Shown: piece after piece, positions 26,569 through 36,750 of the stretch
How the letters are laid out: every line of letters starts with the position of its first letter
Numbering within the stretch: the stretch's first letter is position 1
NCBI RefSeq assembly: GCF_001580455.1
Contig: NZ_CP010951.1
Span: forward strand, 248,001-312,000
Direction of reading: 5' to 3'
From: Ramlibacter tataouinensis
GTDB taxonomy: Bacteria; Pseudomonadota; Gammaproteobacteria; Burkholderiales; Burkholderiaceae_C
Length of the DNA stretch: 64,000 nucleotides
Position numbers and translations under genes: made by a program
Notes under the pieces: model-generated
The model's database searches: none
Seen by the model: the letters and a program-made list of their open reading frames with translations, nothing else
Told to the model about the DNA's origin: nothing

Positions 26569-27177
26569 ATGAAAAACCCGAACACGGGCCAGATCCCGCC
26601 CAACGCGCTGCGCCCCCTCCCCAGCCTGATATTCGCCAGCCGCTGGCTTCAGCTGCCGCTTTACCTCGGGCTGATTGCTGCGCAGGCGGTGTACGTCTTC
26701 CACTTCTGGGTCGAACTGGTCCACCTGCTGGAGGCGGCGTTCGGCAGCCAGGACGCGTTGCAGCAGCTGGTCACCAGCATCGGCTACAAGCAGCAGGCGA
26801 ACGTCGGCGCGCTGAACGAGACCATCATCATGCTGGTCGTGCTGGCCCTGATCGACGTGGTCATGATCTCCAACCTGCTGATCATGGTGATCGTGGGCGG
26901 CTACGAGACCTTCGTCAGCCGCATGAAGCTGGAGACCCACCCCGACCAGCCCGAATGGCTGAGCCATGTGAATGCCTCGGTGCTCAAAGTGAAGCTGGCC
27001 ACCGCCATCATCGGCATCTCGTCGATCCACCTGCTCAAGACCTTCATCAACGCCGACAACTACTCCGACAAGGTGCTGATCGCGCAGACCGCGATCCACA
27101 TCACCTTCCTGCTGTCGGCCATGGCGATCGCCTACACCGACCGCCTCATGAGCACCCCCGCTCCGCAACGGCACTAG
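26569..27177 (+). CDS. YqhA/TIGR00645-family inner-membrane protein
   Basis: A 202-residue integral membrane protein of the YqhA (UPF0114) family. Four hydrophobic segments are visible: LQLPLYLGLIAAQAVYVF, IIMLVVLALIDVVMISNLL, a region after LKVKLATAIIGISSIHLL and TAIHITFLLSAMAIAY. Conserved ISNLLIMVIVGGYETFVS and HLLKTFIN are characteristic. Function is unknown in the family. The start is uncertain: ATG 26569 has no ribosome site because of the heptanucleotide tract, and ATG 26512 in the same frame would add 19 Pro/Phe-rich residues encoded by the repeats. Confidence 0.88.
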   Translation: MKNPNTGQIPPNALRPLPSLIFASRWLQLPLYLGLIAAQAVYVFHFWVELVHLLEAAFGSQDALQQLVTSIGYKQQANVGALNETIIMLVVLALIDVVMISNLLIMVIVGGYETFVSRMKLETHPDQPEWLSHVNASVLKVKLATAIIGISSIHLLKTFINADNYSDKVLIAQTAIHITFLLSAMAIAYTDRLMSTPAPQRH

Positions 27178-27189
27178 GGCCTGTTCACG

Positions 27190-28569
<1,380 letters not shown>

Positions 28570-28669
28570 GTGTCCTCCGGGATTGACCTGTCCGCCGAAG
28601 GTAGCAGCTTTCGATCTCCCGTGACGTCCGTCACAGAGTTACACGTCCGCAGCGGTTCCAATCCAATGC

Positions 28670-28864
28670 ATGAGCTACTGCGAGCTGCTGGTGCGATGGG
28701 CGAATTCGGACGCGACCGCCACGGCCTATGAACTTTCCTACTCCGGCAGCACCAGGCCCGAGCTCGTCTTCCTGGCGCAGCAGTTGCGGCAATGTGCCAC
28801 CACCTGGGACCGCGTCCTGCAACTGGAAGTTCGGCACATGCAGCAGCGGATGCCGCGGGTCTGA
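28670..28864 (+). CDS. Possible small protein, unknown
   Basis: A 64-residue reading frame between the two fumarases (MSYCELLVRWANSDATATAY...). It has plausible helical composition (LVFLAQQLRQCATTWDRVLQLEV) and ends 61 bp before the class I fumarase start. No ribosome site stands out and I know no family. The rest of the 28570-28925 gap shows no other gene. It could be a chance frame. Confidence 0.35.
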   Translation: MSYCELLVRWANSDATATAYELSYSGSTRPELVFLAQQLRQCATTWDRVLQLEVRHMQQRMPRV

Positions 28865-28925
28865 GGTCGGCCGCAGGCGGATGGGATAATTGCGGGGGTT
28901 TTCCCGCATCACAGTCCCATCGCCC

Positions 28926-30479
28926 ATGCCCACGACCATCAAAGCCGCTGACCTGATCGAATCCATCGCTGGTGCACTGCAGTACATCAGCTACTACCAC
29001 CCGGCCGACTACATCTCGCATCTGGCCCGCGCCTACGAGCGCGAGCAGAGCCCGGCGGCCAAGGACGCGATTGCGCAGATCCTGACCAACAGCAAGATGA
29101 GCGCGACGGGCCACCGCCCGATCTGCCAGGACACCGGCATCGTCAACGTCTTCCTCAAGATCGGCATGGACTGCAAGCTGGAAGGCTTCACGGGCAGCCT
29201 GGAAGACGCCGTGAACGAGGGCGTGCGCCGCGGCTACCTGCACCCGGACAACACCCTGCGCGCCTCGGTGGTCGCCGATCCGCAGTTCGATCGCAAGAAC
29301 ACCAAGGACAACACCCCGGCCGTCGTCAACGTGCAGCTGGTACCGGGCAACACGGTGGACGTGGCCGTGGCCGCCAAGGGCGGCGGCAGCGAGAACAAGA
29401 GCAAGCTGGTGATGCTCAACCCGAGCGACTCCATCGTCGACTGGGTGCTCAAGACCGTGCCGACCATGGGCGCGGGCTGGTGCCCGCCCGGCATGCTGGG
29501 CATCGGCATCGGCGGCACCATGGAGAAGGCTGCCCTGCTCGCCAAGGAGTCGCTGATGGAGGACATCGACATGTACGAGCTGCAGGGCAAGTCGGCCCGC
29601 GGCGAGAAGCTGTCGAAGGTCGAGGAGCTGCGCCTGGAGCTGTACGAGAAGGTCAATGCCCTGGGCATCGGCGCGCAAGGCCTGGGCGGCCTGACCACGG
29701 TGCTGGACGTCAAGATCAAGATGTACGCGACGCACGCGGCGGGCAAGCCGGTGGCGATGATCCCCAACTGCGCGGCCACGCGCCACGCGCATTTCGTGCT
29801 GGACGGCTCCGGCCCGGTGTACCTGGATCCGCCCAGCCTGGACCTGTGGCCCCAGGTGGCATGGACCGCCGACACGAAGAAGAGCCGCCGTGTCAACCTC
29901 GACACCCTGAGCAAGGAAGAGATCGCCAGCTGGAAGGCCGGCGACACGCTGCTGCTGAACGGCAAGATGCTGACCGGCCGCGACGCCGCGCACAAGCGCA
30001 TCCAGGACATGCTGGCCAAGGGCGAGCCGCTGCCGGTGGACTTCACCAACCGCACGATCTACTACGTCGGCCCGGTCGACCCGGTGCGCGACGAGGTCGT
30101 CGGCCCGGCCGGCCCGACCACCGCCACCCGCATGGACAAGTTCACCGACATGATGCTGGCCCAGACCGGCCTGATCGCGATGATCGGCAAGTCCGAGCGC
30201 GGCCCCGAGGCCATCGAGGCGATCCGCAAGCACAAGGCGGCCTACCTGATGGCCGTGGGCGGCGCGGCCTACCTGGTGTCCAAGGCGATCAAGAAGTCCA
30301 AGGTGCTGGGCTTCGGCGACCTCGGCATGGAAGCCATCTACGAGTTCGAAGTGGTCGACATGCCGGTCACCGTGGCGGTGGACGCCGGCGGCACCAGCGT
30401 GCACAACACCGGCCCGGCCGAGTGGCAGAAGAAGATCGCCACCGGCGAGTTCAAGAACATCCCGGTCGCCGCGGCCTGA
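28926..30479 (+). CDS. Class I fumarate hydratase ([4Fe-4S])
   Basis: A 517-residue iron-sulfur fumarase of the fused alpha-beta (FumA/B-like) type. The N-terminal alpha part has MSATGHRPICQDTGIVNVFLK with a cluster-ligand Cys, GWCPPGMLGIGIGGT and MIPNCAATRHAHF. The C-terminal beta part shows TVAVDAGGTSVHNTGPAEW. The ATG at 28926 follows a 5' region with no clear operator. The stop overlaps the murI start by one base (TGATG), so murI translation is probably coupled. Class I enzymes are oxygen- and iron-sensitive; FumC can substitute under stress. Confidence 0.95.
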   Translation: MPTTIKAADLIESIAGALQYISYYHPADYISHLARAYEREQSPAAKDAIAQILTNSKMSATGHRPICQDTGIVNVFLKIGMDCKLEGFTGSLEDAVNEGVRRGYLHPDNTLRASVVADPQFDRKNTKDNTPAVVNVQLVPGNTVDVAVAAKGGGSENKSKLVMLNPSDSIVDWVLKTVPTMGAGWCPPGMLGIGIGGTMEKAALLAKESLMEDIDMYELQGKSARGEKLSKVEELRLELYEKVNALGIGAQGLGGLTTVLDVKIKMYATHAAGKPVAMIPNCAATRHAHFVLDGSGPVYLDPPSLDLWPQVAWTADTKKSRRVNLDTLSKEEIASWKAGDTLLLNGKMLTGRDAAHKRIQDMLAKGEPLPVDFTNRTIYYVGPVDPVRDEVVGPAGPTTATRMDKFTDMMLAQTGLIAMIGKSERGPEAIEAIRKHKAAYLMAVGGAAYLVSKAIKKSKVLGFGDLGMEAIYEFEVVDMPVTVAVDAGGTSVHNTGPAEWQKKIATGEFKNIPVAAA

Positions 30480-31261
30480 TGCGGCACGATGCCCGCGCCC
30501 CTGTCGGTGTGTTCGACAGCGGCGTCGGCGGCCTGAGCATCCTGCGGGCCTTGCGCGCCGAGTTGCCGCGCGAGGACTACGTCTACTTCGCCGACACCGG
30601 CCACGCGCCCTACGGCGAACGCGGCGACGCGTTCGTGATCGAGCGCTGCCGCGCCATCCTCGGCGAACTGGTGCAGGCGCATCGCATCAAGGGTTTGGTC
30701 GTCGCGTGCAACACGGCGACGGCGGCAGCCATCCATCTGATCCGCGAAGAACACCCCGGATTGCCCGTGGTGGCCGTGGAACCGGCCTTGAAGCCGGCGT
30801 CGGTCCTCACCCTCACCGGCCGGGTCGCCGTGTTCGGCACGCGCGGCACCGTCACCAGCTCCCGCGTCGCGGCACTGCGCGATTCGCTGCAGCACCTCGC
30901 GCAGTTCGTCCTGCAGCCGTGCGACGGGCTGGCGGCCGCGATCGAACGCCACGACACAACAGCGATCCAGGCGCTGTGTGAAAAGTACGTACTGGACGCG
31001 GGCCCCTTCGGCGCGGCACCCGGCGAGATCGACACGCTGGTGCTCGGCTGCACCCACTACCCGTTCGCGCAGGACGTGCTGCAACGGTTCGCGGGCCCTG
31101 CCGTGCGCATGGTCGAAACCGGCGCGCCGGTCGCGCGCCAGACCCGCCGCCTGCTCGACGCCGCCGGGCTGCTGCGCCCGGCACCCGGCCGCGGATCGTG
31201 CCGGCTGCTCACCACCGGTTCCCAGCAGGCCCTGGAACAGGCCGCCACGCGCTGGCTCTGA
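30479..31261 (+). CDS. murI: Glutamate racemase
   Basis: A 260-residue cofactor-independent racemase providing D-glutamate for peptidoglycan. The two catalytic cysteines are in VVACNTATAAA (Cys77) and LVLGCTHYPF (Cys191). VGVFDSGVGGLSILRAL at the N-terminus and YFADTGHAPYGER are typical. The ATG shares its A with the fumarase stop, which puts an essential cell-wall enzyme behind a TCA-cycle gene. No separate promoter is evident. Confidence 0.96.
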   Translation: MRHDARAPVGVFDSGVGGLSILRALRAELPREDYVYFADTGHAPYGERGDAFVIERCRAILGELVQAHRIKGLVVACNTATAAAIHLIREEHPGLPVVAVEPALKPASVLTLTGRVAVFGTRGTVTSSRVAALRDSLQHLAQFVLQPCDGLAAAIERHDTTAIQALCEKYVLDAGPFGAAPGEIDTLVLGCTHYPFAQDVLQRFAGPAVRMVETGAPVARQTRRLLDAAGLLRPAPGRGSCRLLTTGSQQALEQAATRWL

Positions 31262-31276
31262 GCTAGTGGCAGGACA

Positions 31277-32578
31277 CTAGGCAGCTTGCAGCGCCGCGGC
31301 GCGCCCGCGCTGTACGTCCACTTTCAGCAGCAAGAACAGGCCGACCACGAACAACGCCGCGGTCGACAGGATCGCGAGCCGCTGGTTGCCGCCGGTGGAC
31401 CACGTGATGGCCCCATAGGTGAGCGGGCCGATGATGCTGGACAGCCGCACGGCGAAGGTCCACAGGCCGTAGAACTCGGCCAGTTGCCTGGGCGGGGCGA
31501 ACATGCCGGCCATCGCGCGGCCGGCCGACTGGCTGGACCCCATGCACAGGCCGGCGATGGACGCGGCCCACCAGAACTGGCCCTTGGTGCTGGATAGCGC
31601 GGCGATCACGCACACCGCGACCCAGCCCACGATGGTGCTGCCCAGGGCCAACTTGTGGCCGATGCGGTCCTGCAGGTAGCCCCAGGCGAATGCGCCGGCG
31701 GCAGCGGCCAGGTTCAGCACGAAGATCAGGACCATGGTCTCCTGCGGTTGGAACCCGATCACGCTCTCGGCGTAGATGGCCGCCAGCGCGATGGCCACCG
31801 CGACGCCGCCCTGGTAGAACACCGCGCAGGCCAGCAGCCACATGAAGTCGCGGTAGCGCCGCGCCTGCGCGAAGGTGCGCTTGATCTGCTGCAGCGAGGC
31901 CGCCAGCCCGCCCTGCTGCAGGGCCTGCGGATTGGGCACCGCCCGCTCCCGCAGCAGCTTGAAGGTGGCCAGGGAAGCCAGTCCGTAGATGGCGGCGGTG
32001 ATCAGCATCGTCACCGGAACGAACTGGGCGGCCGGGATGCCCCGGGCCTGGGCCCACAGCACATAGCCCAGGCAGATGCCCAGCGCCAGCATGCCGCCGA
32101 AGTAGCCGAAGCCCCAGCCCCAGCCGCTGACCTTGCCGAGCGAGTCGGACCTTGCGAGTTCGGGCAGGAAGGCCGCGGTGAGCGATTCACCCCAGTTGTA
32201 GAAGGTGTTGGAGACGATGATCAGCAGCATCGCCAGCACCACCGACCCCGGCTGGGCCAGGGCCAGCGCCGCGGTGGCGACCACGCAACCGGCGGTGACC
32301 AGCGCCAGCACGCGCTTCTTGGCGGCCCGCAGATCGGCATAGGCGCCGATGCTGGGCATGGTGAACATGACGATGGCATAGGAGATGCTCAGCGCCAGCG
32401 TCCAGGCGAAAGTCGCCCATTCCGCCTTCTGTGCAACGCCGCCGACGAAGTAGGCGGCGAAGACGGCAGTGATGACGACCGTGGTGTAGCCGGAGTTGGC
32501 GAAGTCGTACATCGCCCAGCCGAAGACCTCGCGCTTGCGCACGCCGGGATTCAGCGCATCCTGGGAAAACAGGGCCAT
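31277..32578 (-). CDS. MFS transporter, UMF1/Atg22-like
   Basis: A 433-residue transporter with about 12 transmembrane helices. The N-terminal REVFGWAMYDFANSGYTTVVITAVF is the hallmark of the UMF1 family (Atg22-like). FSLGK-type loops, WGFGYFGGMLALGICL and GSSQSAGRAMAGMFAPPRQ in the second half also fit. Substrate unknown; Atg22 relatives export amino acids in fungi, but bacterial members are uncharacterised to my knowledge. It is convergent with murI, with a CTAGTG/CACTAG inverted repeat across the 15-bp junction. Confidence 0.88.
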   Translation of the reverse strand: MALFSQDALNPGVRKREVFGWAMYDFANSGYTTVVITAVFAAYFVGGVAQKAEWATFAWTLALSISYAIVMFTMPSIGAYADLRAAKKRVLALVTAGCVVATAALALAQPGSVVLAMLLIIVSNTFYNWGESLTAAFLPELARSDSLGKVSGWGWGFGYFGGMLALGICLGYVLWAQARGIPAAQFVPVTMLITAAIYGLASLATFKLLRERAVPNPQALQQGGLAASLQQIKRTFAQARRYRDFMWLLACAVFYQGGVAVAIALAAIYAESVIGFQPQETMVLIFVLNLAAAAGAFAWGYLQDRIGHKLALGSTIVGWVAVCVIAALSSTKGQFWWAASIAGLCMGSSQSAGRAMAGMFAPPRQLAEFYGLWTFAVRLSSIIGPLTYGAITWSTGGNQRLAILSTAALFVVGLFLLLKVDVQRGRAAALQAA

Positions 32579-32643
32579 GGGGTCCCCTCCTCAGCGGCAT
32601 TGTGGCTGAGAAGCCCCGCGCAGGGGAACCCGAAATGAAGCGC

Positions 32644-33273
32644 TTAGTGCAAGTGCCGTGGCCGGCGTCCGCCGCCGTGGCCGCTGCCGCCGGCGCCTCC
32701 GGAGCCGCGCGGCGGCTTGCCCAATTCCAGTGAGTTGACCAGCGCGTCGAAGCGCTGCGAGAACAGTTTGTCGACCTCGCCGACCACGCCGCCCAGTTCG
32801 GCGGCGTCGAAGTGGCGCTCCATGAGGTTGATCACGTCCTCCACCAGCAGGTCGCGTTGCACCTGCATGATCGCCGCCGGTGTCGGGCCGACGAACAGCA
32901 TCACAAAATCGTCGCGCGACTCGGCTTCGGGCGGCTCTTCCTCTTCGTCGAACTCGGCGTCATAGAAGGTCACCTCGATGGCTGCGCCCTGCTCCGACAA
33001 CTCGTTCAGGCTCATGCACATCTCGTCGAGCGACTGGCGGAAGTCCTCGTCACCCGGCACCGTCCAGCACATGCGCAGCAGGTGCTCGGGCGCGTCAAAC
33101 TTGATGCCCGGCTCTTCCTCGTACGCGCTCTCCGCGGCGTCGGCCAGCGATTTGGCGCCCGCGTATTTCCAGAGGGGCTTCAGCGCTTCCTGCAACTGAG
33201 CGTAGGTCACGTCGGCGCGCAGCGGCACGTCGCCATGCACATGGATCTCGAAGGGGGCGTTGTAGTTGGCCAT
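32644..33273 (-). CDS. Conserved hypothetical protein (DUF6806-like)
   Basis: A 209-residue acidic cytosolic protein. MANYNAPFEIHVHGDVPLR and TYAQLQEALKPLWKYAGAKS open a domain that continues through FDAPEHLLRMCWTVPGDEDFR and VTFYDAEFDEEEEPPEAE. The C-terminus ends in a Gly/His/Arg-rich tail (GGAGGSGHGGGRRPRHLH). I recall related proteins in Burkholderiales under a DUF name but no function. It lies 89 bp downstream of tRNA-Leu(UAA) on the same strand and may be read from the tRNA transcript. Confidence 0.75.
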   Translation of the reverse strand: MANYNAPFEIHVHGDVPLRADVTYAQLQEALKPLWKYAGAKSLADAAESAYEEEPGIKFDAPEHLLRMCWTVPGDEDFRQSLDEMCMSLNELSEQGAAIEVTFYDAEFDEEEEPPEAESRDDFVMLFVGPTPAAIMQVQRDLLVEDVINLMERHFDAAELGGVVGEVDKLFSQRFDALVNSLELGKPPRGSGGAGGSGHGGGRRPRHLH

Positions 33274-33361
33274 GGGGCTGTCCGGCTCTGTCAGAGGAGG
33301 CGTTCTTGGTATTGTGCTCTTCGCGGGGCGGTTCGGTTCCGGCTGTTCCTCCTGCCAATGG

Positions 33362-33450
33362 TGCCTCGGGCCGGAATCGAACCGGCACGCTCCGGTTAGG
33401 GAAGCGGCGGATTTTAAGTCCGCTGTGTCTACCAATTTCACCACCGAGGC
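33362..33450 (-). tRNA. tRNA-Leu (anticodon UAA)
   Basis: An 89-nt class II tRNA with acceptor stem GCCTCGG/CCGAGGC, D-loop GAAATTGGTAGACAC, anticodon loop CTTAAAA (TAA), a long variable arm and T-arm GGTTCGATTCC. CCA is encoded (33359-33361). Confidence 0.97.
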
Positions 33451-33490
33451 GCCGTGCCTGACGCCAGCAGGCACCTGGGCAATTGTGAGA

Positions 33491-33530
33491 CAAAAACAGA
33501 ACAGCCCGGCAACGGGGCGTTGACGGGCTG
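33491..33530 (-). terminator. Intrinsic terminator of the CoA-catabolic operon
   Basis: On the minus strand a 7-bp outer stem CAGCCCG/CGGGCTG and a 5-bp inner stem CAACG/CGTTG with loop CCC are followed by TTCTGTTTTTG. It lies just past the last operon gene (Bug receptor) and insulates tRNA-Leu. Confidence 0.85.
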
Positions 33531-33581
33531 TGTCGCGGATGGGTTGGCCCTGGCCGGGCTGGCCTGCGGGGGAAAGCGGGT

Positions 33582-34565
33582 CTATTCCTGCTGCACGCCC
33601 GTCTTGGCGGCCAGGCGCTTCCATTGGGCGATCTCCTGGGCCTGGAACTGGCGCATTTCCTCGGCGCCGCCGTTCATGGTTTCGGCGCCCAGTTTTTCGT
33701 AGAACTCGCGCGTCTCCGGCAGGCGTTCGATCTGCGCCAGCAGCTCCGCCAGCTTCGCGGCTTCCGGGCGCGGCGTCTTGGCCGACACCATCGCGCCGAC
33801 CCAGACGTAGGCGCCGAAGCCCGGCAGACCGGCTTCACCCATGTGCGGCACGTTCGGCAGCGCCGCCGCGCGGCGGTCGGAGGCGACCGCCAACACGCGC
33901 ACCTTGCCGCCCTTGATCAGCTCGGTGGAAGCGGTGATGTCGGCGAAGGCCAGGTCCACCGATCCGCCCGCCACCGCCGTCAGCGCGTCGGATGCGCCCT
34001 TGTACGGCACGTTGAGGATGTCGACGCCGGCCTTCTCCTTGAGCGCTTCGTTCATCAGCTGGTAGCCGGCGGAGCCGCCGCCGTGGTTCAGCTTGCCCGG
34101 CTTCGCCTTGGCCGCGGCGATCAGCTCGCCCAGGGTCTTGTAGGGCGACTGGGGCGGCACCACCACGACGGTGGGCGCCCGCATCATCATGGACAGCGGC
34201 GCGAAGTCCGCCTGCGGGTCGTAGGGCAGCTGCTTGAACAGCGCCACGTTCACCGCCAGCGTGGAGTTGCTGCCGACGAACACCGTGTAGCCGTCGGCGG
34301 GCGCGGCCAGCACCGCCTTGACGGCGATGAAGCCATTGCCGCCCGGCTTGTTCTCCACCACCACCGGCTGGCCGGTGAGCTCGGTGAGCTTGCGGCCGAA
34401 GTAGCGCGCCGAGGTGTCGGTGCCGCTGCCCGGCGGGAAGGGCACGATGAACTTGATGGCCCGGTTGGGAAAGGCCTGCGCCTGGGCCATGGCCGCCGGC
34501 AGCAGGGTTGCGCCTGCCACGGCGGTGGCCAGGAGCAGTTTCCAGAGGGTAGTGCGTCGATTCAT
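33582..34565 (-). CDS. Bug/TctC-family periplasmic receptor
   Basis: A 327-residue receptor with signal peptide TTLWKLLLATAVAGATLLPA and cleavage near AMAQA. Family motifs are IKFIVPFPPGSGTDTSARYFG, VVENKPGGNGF and VDILNVPYKGASDALTAVAGG. The second of two adjacent ATGs (34565) has the better GGAG spacing. It is the last gene of the ten-gene CoA operon, 29 bp after the acyl-CoA dehydrogenase, and one of two receptors in it. No TctAB genes are present. The ligand is presumably the operon's carboxylic-acid substrate or a relative. Confidence 0.9.
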   Translation of the reverse strand: MNRRTTLWKLLLATAVAGATLLPAAMAQAQAFPNRAIKFIVPFPPGSGTDTSARYFGRKLTELTGQPVVVENKPGGNGFIAVKAVLAAPADGYTVFVGSNSTLAVNVALFKQLPYDPQADFAPLSMMMRAPTVVVVPPQSPYKTLGELIAAAKAKPGKLNHGGGSAGYQLMNEALKEKAGVDILNVPYKGASDALTAVAGGSVDLAFADITASTELIKGGKVRVLAVASDRRAAALPNVPHMGEAGLPGFGAYVWVGAMVSAKTPRPEAAKLAELLAQIERLPETREFYEKLGAETMNGGAEEMRQFQAQEIAQWKRLAAKTGVQQE

Positions 34566-34594
34566 CATCTCTCCATGTCCTTGATTCGAAATCT

Positions 34595-35572
34595 TCAGGC
34601 GGCGCGAACGAACTCGGCGAGCGTGCCGCTGCTGGCAAGCACCTGCTCGCCGACGATGTGGTTCCAATAGCTCTCCGACCCGTGCGCCGTGCGGCCCTCG
34701 TGCAGCCGCCGGGTGAACAGCTGCAGGTCGTATTCCTCGGTGACGCCGATGGCGCCGTGCAGCGCGTGCGCGGTGTTGGCCACGTCCGGCGCGGCCTCGC
34801 TGGCGCGGGCCTTGGCCATCGCGGCCGGCAGCAGGCGTGGCACGCGGCCCGGCGCCTGGAACGCGGCTTCGGCGGCGATGCCGGAGGCGGCCACCAGTTC
34901 GGCCATGACGGCCAGCTGGTGCTGGATCGCCTGGAACTTGCCCAGCGTGCGGCCGAACTGGCTGCGCTCGTTGCAGTACTGCAGCGTCATCTCGAACACC
35001 CGGGTCATGCCGCCGGCGAGCAGCGCCGCCTGCAGGGCCGCGGCGAGCGGCGACAACGCGGCTGCATCGCCCGCCAGGCGCTCGAGCCCGCGGTCATCCG
35101 CCCACACCAGCGTCGCGGCCTGGCTGTTCGGGATGCCGGTGGCGATCCGGCGCACCTCGGCGCAGGACAGCAGCACCAGCCGGTCGCCGTCGGCGGCCAG
35201 CACGTGCTGCGCGATGGCGCCGAAAGGCACCAGCGGCGCGTGCAGGCTGCCGTCGCTGCGCCGGCGCAGCGCGGGCGCCAGCGTCAGGGGGCCGTCGGGC
35301 AAGGCGACGCCGGGTCCGACCAGGGCGCGGGCGCCGATCGCCTGTGCGAGCGGCAGCGGCGCGGCATAGCGGCCGAACTGGGCGACGACCGGGTACAGCT
35401 CGGGCAGCGGCAGCCCCGCGCCACCCTCTTCCTCGGGCCGCAGCAGGTCCAGGAAGCCGGCGTCGGAGAGAGCCCGCCACAGCGGCAGCGGATCGCCGCC
35501 TTGCTCGATGGCGCGGACCACGGCGGGCGTGCAGCGGTCGCGCAGGATATCTTCGATGGCTTCAGCGAACAT
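34595..35572 (-). CDS. Acyl-CoA dehydrogenase family protein, short subunit
   Basis: A 325-residue flavoprotein of the acyl-CoA dehydrogenase fold, shorter than the usual 380. The N-terminal helical part has LDLLRPEEEGGAGLPLPELYPV. The middle beta domain (about 100-160) is reduced. The C-terminal four-helix part keeps the FAD-contact motif RSQFGRTLGKFQAIQHQLA and ends HGSESYWNHIVG. Adjacent to a full-length relative with a 12-bp gap, it may be the second subunit of an alpha2beta2 dehydrogenase, as in steroid side-chain catabolism. Whether it holds a catalytic base is unclear. Confidence 0.87.
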   Translation of the reverse strand: MFAEAIEDILRDRCTPAVVRAIEQGGDPLPLWRALSDAGFLDLLRPEEEGGAGLPLPELYPVVAQFGRYAAPLPLAQAIGARALVGPGVALPDGPLTLAPALRRRSDGSLHAPLVPFGAIAQHVLAADGDRLVLLSCAEVRRIATGIPNSQAATLVWADDRGLERLAGDAAALSPLAAALQAALLAGGMTRVFEMTLQYCNERSQFGRTLGKFQAIQHQLAVMAELVAASGIAAEAAFQAPGRVPRLLPAAMAKARASEAAPDVANTAHALHGAIGVTEEYDLQLFTRRLHEGRTAHGSESYWNHIVGEQVLASSGTLAEFVRAA

Positions 35573-35584
35573 GGGTGGGGCTCC

Positions 35585-36742
35585 TCATCGCAGGCCCAGA
35601 CCTCGCGCAATCATGCCGCGCAGGATCTCGCGCGTTCCGCCGCGCAGGGAGAAGGTGGGTGCCACCTGGGCCAGGTAGGCGACGGCTTGCAGGAGGTCCG
35701 CGTCCGGCGGGTTCGCGGGATCGGCACCCACGGCAGCCTCCACGATGACGGGAATCGATTGCTCGAAGGTGGTGCCGATGTCCTTCACCAGCGCCGCCTC
35801 GACCACCGGGCTCTCGCCCTGCACCAGTTTGGTTGTCACGGCGATCGACATGCCGCGCAAGGTGGCCAGGTGCGTGGCCAGGCGGCCGATGGTCTCGGCG
35901 TGCCGCGCTGCCTCGGGCGTGCCGCGCAGGCAGGCGATCCAGTGCTCCAGCAGCACGATGCTGGAATAGATGCGCTCGGGGCCGCTGCGCTCGAAGGCCA
36001 GTTCGGCGTTCACCTGCGCCCAGCCCGCGCCCTCCTCGCCCACCAGCGCGTCGTCCGGCAGCAGCACGTTGTCGAAAAAAACCTCGTTGAAGTGCGCGTC
36101 GCCCGCCAGGTCGCGGATCGGGCGGATCGTGATGCCGGGCAGCTTCAGGTCGACGATGAACTGGGACAACCCCTTCTGCCGATCGGCCGGCTCACCCGAA
36201 GTCCGCACCAGCGCGATCATGTAGTGCGAGTGGTGCGCGTTGGTCGTCCAGATCTTGCGGCCGTTCAGGCGCCAGCCGCCCTCGGCGCGCACGGCGCGGC
36301 TGCCGACGCTCGCGAGGTCGGATCCGGCGTTGGGCTCGCTCATGCCGATGCAGAAGAAGGCCTCGGCCGCGCAGATCTTCGGCAGGTAGAAGCGGCGCTG
36401 TTCCTCGGTGCCGAACTTCAGGATCAAGGGGCCGCTCTGGCGGTCCGCGATCCAGTGGGCGCCCACCGGCGCACCGGCCGCCAGCAGTTCCTCGACCAGC
36501 ACGAAGCGGGAGAAGGCATCGAGGCTGGCGCCGCCATAGGCCCGGGGCAGGGTCACGCCGACCCAGCCGCGCTGGGCCAGCTTGCGGCTGAAGTCGGCGT
36601 CGAAGCCCATCCAGGAGCGCGCGCGCACCTGCGGCGCGGGCGGCGTCCACGAACTGCGCAGGAACTCGCGCACCTCGGCGCGAAAAGCCTGCGCCGCGGC
36701 CGGCAACGCGGCGTGGCGGAAGGCGGAGAGCAACTGGCTCAT
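35585..36742 (-). CDS. Acyl-CoA dehydrogenase
   Basis: A 385-residue FAD-dependent dehydrogenase introducing a 2,3-double bond into an acyl-CoA. GWVGVTLPRAYGGASLDAFS, FCIGMSEPNAGSDLASVGS, WRLNGRKIWTTNAHHSHYMI and the C-terminal GGTREILRGMIARGLG are standard. The position of the MCAD catalytic Glu is Gly here, so another residue must be the base. The ATG at 36742 starts 8 bp after the SDR stop. Electrons would go to ETF. It probably acts with the short paralogue just downstream. Confidence 0.93.
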   Translation of the reverse strand: MSQLLSAFRHAALPAAAQAFRAEVREFLRSSWTPPAPQVRARSWMGFDADFSRKLAQRGWVGVTLPRAYGGASLDAFSRFVLVEELLAAGAPVGAHWIADRQSGPLILKFGTEEQRRFYLPKICAAEAFFCIGMSEPNAGSDLASVGSRAVRAEGGWRLNGRKIWTTNAHHSHYMIALVRTSGEPADRQKGLSQFIVDLKLPGITIRPIRDLAGDAHFNEVFFDNVLLPDDALVGEEGAGWAQVNAELAFERSGPERIYSSIVLLEHWIACLRGTPEAARHAETIGRLATHLATLRGMSIAVTTKLVQGESPVVEAALVKDIGTTFEQSIPVIVEAAVGADPANPPDADLLQAVAYLAQVAPTFSLRGGTREILRGMIARGLGLR

Positions 36743-36750
36743 GAACCGCC

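Noticed and set aside
31263..31280. CTAGTG/CACTAG at the murI-MFS junction as a terminator
   Set aside because: Only a 6-bp AT/GC-mixed stem with no T-tract; too weak to call.
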